In this document: one piece after another, positions 51,947-63,500 of the stretch
Position numbering within the stretch: the first letter of the stretch is position 1
Layout of the letters: every line of letters begins with the position of its first letter
Assembly (NCBI GenBank): GCA_920105625.2
Contig: OV050033.1
Coordinates: 96,846,280-96,910,279, forward strand
Length of the DNA stretch: 64,000 nucleotides
Origin: Clusia tigrina
Lineage: Eukaryota; Arthropoda; Insecta; Diptera; Clusiidae
Direction of reading: 5' to 3'
Notes under the pieces: model-generated
What the model saw: only the letters and a program-made list of their open reading frames with translations
Told to the model about the DNA's origin: nothing
The model's database searches: none
Position numbers and translations under genes: made by a program

Positions 51947-53390
51947 TGATATTTTGTAACAATAAAGCACTCGAGCCTCTTGTCAATTTAAGCTATCGTT
52001 CAAGGCTACGCTACCCTTGATTCCCAAATCAAACACTGATAAAACTTCAAGTGGCCCTAACTTCTATACGGTACGTCCTACACCTATCAAAGTTTGCAAC
52101 ATACAAATGCTTGTAACTTTTTACTGGAGCGTCATAAAAGCTTGATATTTTGTAACAATAAAGCACTCGAGCCTCTTGTCAATTTAAGCTATCGTTCAAG
52201 GCTACGCTACCCTTGAGTCCCAAATCAAACACTGATAAAACTTCAAGTGGCCCTAACTTCTATACGGTACGTCCTACACCTATCAAAGTTTGCAACATAC
52301 AAATGCTTGTAACTTTTTACTGGAGCGTAAAAAAAACTTGAAACTTTGTAACACTAAAGTACGCGAGCCTCTTGTCAATTTAAGCTATCGCTCAAAGCTA
52401 TGCTACCCTTGATTCCCAAATCAAACACTGATAAAACTTCAAGTGGCCCTAACTTCTATACGGTACGTCCTACACCTATCAAAGTTTGCAACATACAAAT
52501 GCTTGTAACTTTTTACTGGAGCGTCATAAAACCTTGATATTTTGTAACAATAAAGCACTCGAGCCTCTTGTCAATTTAAGCTATCGCTCAAAGCTATGCT
52601 ACCCTTGATTCCCAAATCAAACACTGATAAAACTTCAAGTGGCCCTAACTTCTATACGGTACGTCCTACACCTATCAAAGTTTGCAACATACAAATGCTT
52701 GTAACTTTTTACTGGAGCGTCATAAAACCTTGATATTTTGTAACAATAAAGCACTCGAGCCTCTTGTCAATTTAAGCTATCGTTCAAGGCTACGCTACCC
52801 TTGATTCCCAAATCAAACACTGATAAAACTTCAAGTGGCCCTAACTTCTATACGGTACGTCCTACACCTATCAAAGTTTGCAACATACAAATGCTTGTAA
52901 CTTTTTACTGGAGCGTCATAAAAGCTTGATATTTTGTAACAATAAAGCACTCGAGCCTCTTGTCAATTTAAGCTATCGTTCAAGGCTACGCTACCCTTGA
53001 GTCCCAAATCAAACACTGATAAAACTTCAAGTGGCCCTAACTTCTATACGGTACGTCCTACACCTATCAAAGTTTGCAACATACAAATGCTTGTAACTTT
53101 TTACTGGAGCGTAAAAAAAACTTGAAACTTTGTAACACTAAAGTACGCGAGCCTCTTGTCAATTTAAGCTATCGCTCAAAGCTATGCTACCCTTGATTCC
53201 CAAATCAAACACTGATAAAACTTCAAGTGGCCCTAACTTCTATACGGTACGTCCTACACCTATCAAAGTTTGCAACATACAAATGCTTGTAACTTTTTAC
53301 TGGAGCGTCATAAAACCTTGATATTTTGTAACAATAAAGCACTCGAGCCTCTTGTCAATTTAAGCTATCGTTCAAGGCTACGCTACCCTT
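51947..53390. repeat. Four-monomer (784 bp) tandem duplication
   Basis: The private junction gtcataaaagcttgat (a G in place of C at monomer position 1, creating aagctt) occurs at 52131 and 52915, 784 bp apart. Both are preceded by a beta copy ending in gattccc and followed by a beta copy, then an A-junction alpha (52325 and 53109), so a four-monomer unit was duplicated. At the boundary of the copies, near 52545-52600, is a monomer with beta bases to position 28 and alpha bases from 56 on, the expected signature of an unequal exchange. Confidence 0.82.
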
Positions 53391-56300
53391 GAGTCCCAAA
53401 TCAAACACTGATAAAACTTCAAGTGGCCCTAACTTCTATACGGTACGTCCTACACCTATCAAAGTTTGCAACATACAAATGCTTGTAACTTTTTACTGGA
53501 GCGTAAAAAAAACTTGAAACTTTGTAACACTAAAGTACGCGAGCCTCTTGTCAATTTAAGCTATCGCTCAAAGCTATGCTACCCTTGATTCCCAAATCAA
53601 ACACTGATAAAACTTCAAGTGGCCCTAACTTCTATACGGTACGTCCTACACCTATCAAAGTTTGCAACATACAAATGCTTGTAACTTTTTACTGGAGCGT
53701 CATAAAACCTTGATATTTTGTAACACTAAAGTACGCGAGCCTCTTGTCAATTTAAGCTATCGCTCAAAGCTATGCTACCCTTGATTCCCAAATCAAACAC
53801 TGATAAAACTTCAAGTGGCCCTAACTTCTATACGGTACATCCTACACCTATCAAAGTTTGCAACATACAAATGCTTGTAACTTTTTACTGGAGCGTCATA
53901 AAACCTTGATATTTTGTAACACTAAAGTGCGCGAGCCTCTTGTCAATTTAAGCTATCGCTCAAAGCTATGCTACCCTTGATTCCCAAATCAAACACTGAT
54001 AAAACTTCAAGTGGCCTTAACTTCTATACGGTACGTCCTACACCTATCAAAGTTTGCAACATACAAATGCTTGTAACTTTTTACTGGAGCGTCATAAAAC
54101 CTTGATATTTTGTAACAATAAAGCACTCGAGCCTCTTGTCAATTTAAGCTATCGTTCAAGGCTACGCTACCCTTGAGTCCCAAATCAAACACTGATAAAA
54201 CTTCAAGTGGCCCTAACTTCTATACGGTACGTCCTACACCTATCAAAGTTTGCAACATACAAATGCTTGTAACTTTTTACTGGAGCGTAAAAAAAACTTG
54301 AAACTTTGTAACACTAAAGTACGCGAGCCTCTTGTCAATTTAAGCTATCGCTCAAAGCTATGCTACCCTTGATTCCCAAATCAAACACTGATAAAACTTC
54401 AAATGGCCCTAGCTTCTATACGGTACGTCCTACAATTATCAAAGTTTGCAACATACAAATGCTTGTAACTTTTTACTGGAGCGTCATAAAACCTTGATAT
54501 TTTGTAACACTAAAGTACGCGAGCCTCTTGTCAATTTAAGCTATCGCTCAAAGCTATGCTACCCTTGATTCCCAAATCAAACACTGATAAAACTTCAAGT
54601 GGCCCTAACTTCTATACGGTACGTCCTACACCTACCAAAGTTTGCAACATACAAATGCTTGTAACTTTTTACTGGAGCGTCATAAAACCTTGATATTTTG
54701 TAACAATAAAGCACTCGAGCCTTTTGTCAATTTAAGCTATCGTTCAAGGCTACGCTACCCTTGAGTCCCAAATCAAACACTGATAAAACTTCAAATGGCC
54801 CTAGCTTCTATACGGTACTTCTTACAATTATCAAAGTTTGCAACATACAAATGCTTGTAACTTTTTACTGGAGCGTAAAAAAAACTTGAAACTTTGTAAC
54901 ACTAAAGTACGCGAGCCTCTTGTCAATTTAAACTATCGCTCAAAGCTATGCTACCCTTGATTCCCAAATCAAACACTGATAAAACTTCAAGTGGCCCTAA
55001 CTTCTATACGGTACGTCCTACACCTATCAAAGTTTGCAACATACAAATGCTTGTAACTTTTTACTGGAGCGTCATAAAACCTTGATATTTTGTAACAATA
55101 AAGCACTCGAGCCTCTTGTCAATTTAAGCTATCGTTCAAGGCTACGCTACCCTTGAGTCCCAAATTAAACACTGATAAAACTTCAAGTGGCCCTAACTTC
55201 TATACGGTACGTCCTACACCTATCAAAGTTTGCAACATACAGATGCTTGTAACTTTTTACTGGAGCGTAAAAAAAACTTGAAACTTTGTAACAGTAAAGT
55301 ACGCGAGCCTCTTGTCAATTTAAGCTATCGCTCAAAGCTATGCTACCCTTGATTCCCAAATCAAACACTGATAAAACTTCAAGTGGCCCTAACTTCTATA
55401 CGGTACGTCCTACACCTATCAAAGTTTGCAACATACAAATGCTTGTAACTTTTTACTGGAGCGTCATAAAACCTTGATATTTTGTAACACTAAAGTACGC
55501 GAGCCTCTTGTCAATTTAAGCTATCGTTCAAGGCTACGCTACCCTTGAGTCCCAAATCAAACACTGATAAAACTTCAAGTGGCCCTAACTTCTATACGGT
55601 ACGTCCTACACCTATCAAAGTTTGCAACATACAAATGCTTGTAACTTTTTACTGGAGCGTCATAAAACCTTGATATTTTGTAACAATAAAGCACTCGAGC
55701 CTCTTGTCAATTTAAGCTATCGTTCAAGGCTACGCTACCCTTGAGTCCCAAATCAAACACTGATAAAACTTCAAGTGGCCCTAACTTTTATACGGTACGT
55801 CCTACAATTATCAAAGTTTGCAACATACAAATGCTTGTAACTTTTTACTGGAGCGTCATAAAACCTTGATATTTTGTAACACTAAAGTACGCGAGCCTCT
55901 TGTCAATTTAAGCTATCGTTCAAGGCTACGCTACCCTTGAGTCCCAAATCAAACACTGATAAAACTTCAAATGGCCCTAGCTTCTATACGGTACGTCCTA
56001 CAATTATCAAAGTTTGCAACATACAAATGCTTGTAACTTTTTACTGGAGCGTAAAAAAAACTTGAAAATTTGTAACACTAAAGTACGCGAGCCTCTTGTC
56101 AATTTAAGCTATCGCTCAAAGCTATGCTACCCTTGATTCCCAAATCAAACACTGATAAAACTTCAAGTGGCCCTAACTTCTATACGGTACGTCCTACACC
56201 TATCAAAGTTTGCAACATACAAATGCTTGTAACTTTTTACTGGAGCGTCATAAAACCTTGATATTTTGTAACAATAAAGCACTCGAGCCTCTTGTCAATT

Positions 56301-58400
56301 TAAGCTATCGTTCAAGGCTACGCTACCCTTGAGTCCCAAATCAAACACTGATAAAATTTCAAGTGGCCCTAACTTCTATACGGTACGTCCTACAATTATC
56401 AAACTTTGCAACATACAAATGCTTGTAACTTTTTACTGGAGCGTCATAAAACCTTGATATTTTGTAACACTAAAGTACGCGAGCCTCTTGTCAATTTAAG
56501 CTATCGCTCAAAGCTATGCTACCCTTGATTCCCAAATCAAACACTGATAAAACTTCAAGTGGCCCTAACTTCTATACGGTACGTCCTACATCTATCAAAG
56601 TTTGCAACATACAAATGCTTGTAACTTTTTACTGGAGCGTCATAAAACCTTGATATTTTGTAACAATAAAGCACTCGAGCCTCTTGTCAATTTAAGCTAT
56701 CGTTCAAGGCTACGCTACCCTTGAGTCCCAAATCAAACACTGATAAAACTTCAAGTGGCCCTAACTTCTATACGGTACGTCCTACACCTATCAAAGTTTG
56801 CAACATACAAATGCTTGTAACTTTTTACTGGAGCGTAAAAAAAACTTGAAACTTTGTAACACTAAAGTACGCGAGCCTCTTGTCAATTTAAGCTATCGCT
56901 CAAAGCTATGCTACCCTTGATTCCCAAATCAAACACTGATAAAACTTCAAATGGCCCTAGCTTCTATACGGTACGTCCTACAATTATCAAAGTTTGCAAC
57001 ATACAAATGCTTGTTACTTTTTACTGGAGCGTCATAAAACCTTGATATTTTGTAACACTAAAGTACGCGAGCCTCTTGTCAATTTAAGCTATCGCTCAAA
57101 GCTATGCTACCCTTGATTCCCAAATCAAACACTGATAAAACTTCAAGTGGCCCTAACTTCTATACGGTACGTCCTACACCTATCAAAGTTTGCAACATAC
57201 AAATTCTTGTAACTTTTTACTGGAGCGTCATAAAACCTTGATATTTTGTAACAATAAAGCACTCGAGCCTCTTGTCAATTTAAGCTATCGTTCAAGGCTA
57301 CGCTACCCTTGAGTCCCAAATCAAACACTGATAAAACTTCAAGTGGCCCTAACTTCTATACGGTACGTCCTACACCTATCAAAGTTTGCAACATACAAAT
57401 GCTTGTAACTTTTTACTGGAGCGTCATAAAACCTTGATATTTTGTAACAATAAAGCACTCGAGCCTCTTGTCAATTTAAGCTATCGTTCAAGGCTACGCT
57501 ACCCTTGAGTCCCAAATCAAACACTGATAAAACTTCAAGAGGCCCTAACTTCTATACGGTACGTCCTACACCTATCAAAGTTTGCAACATACAAATGCTT
57601 GTAACTTTTTACTGGAGCGTCATAAAACCTTGATATTTTGTAACACTAAGGTACGCGAGCCTCTTGTCAATTTAAGCTATCGTTCAAGGCTACGGTACCC
57701 TTGAGTCCCAAATCAAACACTGATAAAACTTCAAGTGGCCCTAACTTCTATACGGTACGTCCTACAATTATCAAAGTTTGCAACATACAAATGCTTGTAA
57801 CTTTTTACTGGAGCGTCATAAAACCTTGATATTTTGTAACACTAAAGTACGCGAGCCTCTTGTCACTTTAAGCTATCGTTCAACGCTACGCTACCCTTGA
57901 GTCCCAAATCAAACACTGATAAAACTTCAAATGGCCCTAGCTTCTATACGGTACGTCCTACAATTATCAAAGTTTGCAACATACAAATGCTTGTAACTTT
58001 TTACTGGAGCGTAAAAAAAACTTGAAACTTTGTAACACTAAAGTACGCGAGCCTCTTGTCAATTTAAGCTATCGCTCAAAGCTATGCTACCCTTGATTCC
58101 CAAATCAAACACTGATAAAACTTCAAGTGGCCCTAACTTCTATACGGTACGTCCTACACCTATCAAAGTTTGCAACATACAAATGCTTGTAACTTTTTAC
58201 TGGAGCGTCATAAAACCTTGATATTTTGTAACAATAAAGCACTCGAGCCTCTTGTCAATTTAAGCTATCGTTCAAGGTTACGCTACCCTTGAGTCCCAAA
58301 TTAAACACTGATAAAACTTCAAGTGGCCCTAACTTATATACGGTACGTCCTACACCTATCAAAGTTTGCAACATACAAATGCTTGTAACTTTTTACTGGA

Positions 58401-61400
58401 GCGTAAAAAAAACTTGAAACTTTGTAACACTAAAGTACGCGAGCCTCTTGTCAATTTAAGCTATCGCTCAAAGCAATGCTACCCTTGATTCCCAAATCCA
58501 ACACTGATAAAACTTCAAGTGGCCCTAACTTCTATACGGTACGTCCTACACCTATCAAAGTTTGCAACATACAAATGCTTGTAACTTTTTACTGGAGCGT
58601 CATAAAACCTTGATATTTTGTAACACTAAAGTACGCGAGCCTCTTGTCAATTTAAGCTATCGTTCAAGGCTACGCTACCCTTGAGTCCCAAATCAAACAC
58701 TGATAAAACTTCAAGTGGCCCTAACTTCTATACGGTACGTCCTACACCTATCAAAGTTTGCAACATACAAATGCTTGTAACTTTTTACTGGAGCGTCATA
58801 AAACCTTGATATTTTGTAACAATAAAGCACTCGAGCCTCTTGTCAATTTAAGCTATCGTTCAAGGCTACGCTACCCTTGAGTCCCAAATCAAACACTGAT
58901 AAAACTTCAAGTGGCCCTAACTTCTATACGGTACTTCCTACAATTATCAAAGTTTGCAACATACAAATGCTTGTAACTTTTTACTGGAGCGTCATAAAAC
59001 CTTGATATTTTGTAACACTAAAGTACGCGAGCCTCTTGTCAATTTAAGCTATCGTTCAAGGCTACGCTACCCTTGAGTCCCAAATCAAACACTGATAAAA
59101 CTTCAAATGGCCCTAGCTTCTATACGGTACGTCCTACAATTATCAAAGTTTGCAACATACAAATGCTTGTAACTTTTTACTGGAGCGTAAAAAAAACTTG
59201 AAACTTTGTAACACTAAAGTACGCGAGCCTCTTGTCAATTTAAGCTATCGCTCAAAGCTATGCTACCCTTGATTCCCAAATCAAACACTGATAAAACTTC
59301 AAGTGGCCCTAACTTCTATACGGTACGTCCTACACCTATCAAAGTTTGCAACATACAAATGCTTGTAACTTTTTACTGGAGCGTCATAAAACCTTGATAT
59401 TTTGTAACAATAAAGCACTCGAGCCTCTTGTCAATTTAAGCTATCGTTCAAGGCTACGCTACCCTTGAGTCCCAAATCAAACACTGATAAAACTTCAAGT
59501 GGCCCTAACTTCTATACGGTACGTCCTACAATTATCAAAGTTTGCAACATACAAATGCTTGTAACTTTTTACTGGAGCGTCATAAAACCTTGATATTTTG
59601 TAACAATAAAGTACGCGAGCCTCTTGTCAATTTAAGCTTTCGTTCAAGGCTACGCTACCCTTGTGTCCCAAATCAAACACTGATAAAACTTCAAATGGCC
59701 CTAGCTTCTATACGGTACGTCCTACAATTATCAAAGTTTGCAACATACAAATGCTTGTAACTTTTTACTGGAGCGTAAAAAAAACTTGAAACTTTGTAAC
59801 ACTAAAGTACGCGAGCCTCTTGTCAATTTAAGCTATCGCTCAAAGCTATGCTACCCTTGATTCCCAAATCAAACACTGATAAAACTTCAAGTGGCCCTAA
59901 CTTCTATACGGTACGTCCTACACCTATCAAAGTTTGCAACATACAAATGCTTGTAACTTTTTACTGGAGCGTCATAAAACCTTGATATTTTGTAACAATA
60001 AAGCACTCGAGCCTCTTGTCAATTTAAGCTATCGTTCAAGGCTACGCTACCCTTGAGTCCCAAATCAAACACTGATAAAACTTCAAGTGGCCCTAACTTC
60101 TATACGGTACGTCCTACAATTATCAAAGTTTGCAACATACAAATGCTTGTAACTTTTTACTGGAGCGTCATAAAACCTTGATATTTTGTAACAATAAAGC
60201 ACTCGAGCCTCTTGTCAATTTAAGCTATCGTTCAAGGCTACGCTACCCTTGAGTCCTAAATCAAACACTGATAAAACTTCAAGTGGCCCTAACTTCTATA
60301 CGGTACGTCCTACAATTATCAAAGTTTGCAACATACAAATGCTTGTAACTTTTTACTGGAGCGTCATAAAACCTTGATATTTTGTAACACTAAAGTACGC
60401 GAGCCTCTTGTAAATTTAAGCTATCGTTCAAGGCTACGCTACCCTTGAGTCCCAAATCAAACACTGATAAAACTTCAAATGGCCCTAGCTTCTATACGGT
60501 ACGTCCTACAATTATCAAAGTTTGCAAGATACAAATGCTTGTAACTTTTTACTGGAGCGTAAAAAAAACTTGAAACTTTGTAACACTAAAGTACGCGAGC
60601 CTCTTGTCAATTTAAGCTATCGCTCAAAGCTATGCTACCCTTGATTCCCAAATCAAACACTGATAAAACTTCAAGTGGCCCTAACTTCTATACGGTACGT
60701 CCTACACCTATCAAAGTTTGCAACATACAAATGCTTGTAACTTTTTACTGGAGCGTCATAAAACCTTGATATTTTGTAACAATAAAGCACTCGAGCCTCT
60801 TGTCAATTTAGGCTATCGTTCAAGGCTACGCTACCCTTGAGTCCCAAATCAAACACTGATAAAACTTCAAGTGGCCCTAACTTCTATACGGTACGTCCTA
60901 CAATTATCAAAGTTAGCAACATACAAATGCTTGTAACTTTTTACTGGAGCGTCATAAAACCTTGATATTTTGTAACACTAAAGTACGCGAGTCTCTTGTC
61001 AATTTAAGCTATCGTTCAAGGCTACGCTACCCTTGAGTCCCAAATCAAACACTGATAAAACTTCAAATGGCCCTAGCTTCTATACGGTACGTCCTACAAT
61101 TATCAAAGTTTGCAACATACAAATGCTTGTAACTTGTTACTGGAGCGTAAAAAAAACTTGAAACTTTGTAACACTAAAGTACGCGAGCCTCTTGTCAATT
61201 TAAGCTATCGCTCAAAGCTATGCTACCCTTGATTCCGAAATCAAACACTGATAAAACTTCAAGTGGCCCTAACTTCTATACGGTACGTCCTACACCTATC
61301 AAAGTTTGCAACATACAAATGCTTGTAACTTTTTACTGGAGCGTCATAAAACCTTGATATTTTGTAACAATAAAGCACTCGAGCCTCTTGTCAATTTAAG

Positions 61401-63500
61401 CTATCGTTCAAGGCTACGCTACCCTTGAGTCCTAAATCAAACACTGATAAAACTTCAAGTGGCCCTAACTTCTATACGGTACGTCCTACACCTATCAAAG
61501 TTTGCAACATACAAATGCTTGTAACTTTTTACTGGAGCGTCATAAAACCTTGATATTTTGTAACAATAAAGCACTCGAGCCTCTTGTCAATTTAAGCTAT
61601 CGTTCAAGGCTACGCTACCCTTGAGTCCTAAATCAAACACTGATAAAACTTCAAGTGGCCCTAACTTCTATACGGTACGTCCTACAATTATCAAAGTTTG
61701 CAACATACAAATGCTTGTAACTTTTTACTGGAGCGTCATAAAACCTTGATATTTTGTAACACTAAAGTACGCGAGCCTCTTGTAAATTTAAGCTATCGTT
61801 CAAGGCTACGCTACCCTTGAGTCCCAAATCAAACACTGATAAAACTTCAAATGGCCCTAGCTTCTATACGGTACGTCCTACAATTATCAAAGTTTGCAAG
61901 ATACAAATGCTTGTAACTTTTTACTGGAGCGTAAAAAAAACTTGAAACTTTGTAACACTAAAGTACGCGAGCCTCTTGTCAATTTAAGCTATCGCTCAAA
62001 GCTATGCTACCCTTGATTCCCAAATCAAACACTGATAAAACTTCAAGTGGCCCTAACTTCTATACGGTACGTCCTACACCTATCAAAGTTTGCAACATAC
62101 AAATGCTTGTAACTTTTTACTGGAGCGTCATAAAACCTTGATATTTTGTAACAATAAAGCACTCGAGCCTCTTGTCAATTTAGGCTATCGTTCAAGGCTA
62201 CGCTACCCTTGAGTCCCAAATCAAACACTGATAAAACTTCAAGTGGCCCTAACTTCTATACGGTACGTCCTACAATTATCAAAGTTAGCAACATACAAAT
62301 GCTTGTAACTTTTTACTGGAGCGTCATAAAACCTTGATATTTTGTAACACTAAAGTACGCGAGTCTCTTGTCAATTTAAGCTATCGTTCAAGGCTACGCT
62401 ACCCTTGAGTCCCAAATCAAACACTGATAAAACTTCAAATGGCCCTAGCTTCTATACGGTACGTCCTACAATTATCAAAGTTTGCAACATACAAATGCTT
62501 GTAACTTGTTACTGGAGCGTAAAAAAAACTTGAAACTTTGTAACACTAAAGTACGCGAGCCTCTTGTCAATTTAAGCTATCGCTCAAAGCTATGCTACCC
62601 TTGATTCCGAAATCAAACACTGATAAAACTTCAAGTGGCCCTAACTTCTATACGGTACGTCCTACACCTATCAAAGTTTGCAACATACAAATGCTTGTAA
62701 CTTTTTACTGGAGCGTCATAAAACCTTGATATTTTGTAACAATAAAGCACTCGAGCCTCTTGTCAATTTAAGCTATCGTTCAAGGCTACGCTACCCTTGA
62801 GTCCCAAATCAAACACTGATAAAACTTCAAGTGGCCCTAACTTCTATACGGTACGTCCTACACCTATCAAAGTTTGCAACATACAAATGCTTGTAACTTT
62901 TTACTGGAGCGTCATAAAACCTTGATATTTTGTAACAATAAAGCACTCGAGACTCTTGTCAATTTAAGCTATCGTTCAAGGCTACGCTACCCTTGAGTCC
63001 CAAATCAAACACTGATAAAACTTCAAGTGGCCCTAACTTCTATACGGTACGTCCTACAATTATCAAAGTTTGCAACATACAAATGCTTGTAACTTTTTAC
63101 TGGAGCGTCATAAAACCTTGATATTTTGTAACACTAAAGTACGCGAGCCTCTTGTCTATTTAAGCTATCGTTCAAGGCTACGCTACCCTTGAGTCCCAAA
63201 TCAAACACTGATAAAACTTCAAATGGCCCTAGCTTCTATACGGTACGTCCTACAATTATCAAAGTTTGCAACATACAAATGCTTGTAACTTTTTACTGGA
63301 GCGTAAAAAAAACTTGAAACTTTGTAACACTAAAGTACGCGAGCCTCTTGTCAATTTAAGCTATCGCTCAAAGCTATGCTACCCTTGATTCCCAAATCAA
63401 ACACTGATAAAACTTCAAGTGGCCCTAACTTCTATACGGTACGTCCTACACCTATCAAAGTTTGCAACATACAAATGCTTGTAACTTTTTACTGGAGCGT
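58401..63500. repeat. 7-mer (1372 bp) higher-order repeat, about 3.5 copies
   Basis: A-junctions fall at 58401, 59185, 59773, 60557, 61145, 61929, 62517 and 63301. Spacings alternate 784, 588, 784, 588, 784, 588, 784 bp, that is 4, 3, 4, 3, 4, 3 and 4 monomers, giving a 1372-bp unit. The order is A alpha, beta, beta with acaatt, chimera with caaatggccctagc; then A alpha, beta, chimera with caaatggccctagc. The regularity breaks at 63693, where the next A-junction comes after only two monomers and is joined to a beta body. Confidence 0.88.
60125..62790. repeat. Best-conserved pair of 7-mer units
   Basis: The stretch from about 60125 to 61420 is repeated from about 61497 to 62790. Six private markers each lie exactly 1372 bp apart: gagtcctaaa at 60251 and 61623, the taaattt change at 60411 and 61783, tttgcaagat at 60521 and 61893, gtctcttgtc at 60991 and 62363, gttagcaac about 60914 and 62286, and gattccga at 61231 and 62603. 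The older neighbouring 7-mers share the order of monomers but none of these markers. The pair is therefore a recent duplication inside an established higher-order repeat. Confidence 0.9.

Larger units (their letters stand above)
51281..58400. repeat. Irregular satellite segment with local 4-mer and 2-mer orders
   Basis: About 36 monomers. The acaatt and caaatggccctagc variants reappear at about 51265-51290. A-junctions are spaced by 2, 3, 4 or 6 monomers (53109, 53501, 54285, 54873, 55265, 56049, 56833, 58009). Many monomers are alpha in the first 30 bp but beta from 56 to 78, a chimera rare on the left side. No long higher-order period holds throughout. The order A alpha, beta, beta with acaatt, chimera with caaatggccctagc already appears here and becomes regular to the right. 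Confidence 0.75.

Noticed and set aside
51689..51949. 86-codon plus-strand frame
   Set aside because: It is produced by the 13-bp duplication at 51784-51809 shifting the frame within a satellite monomer; no coding features.
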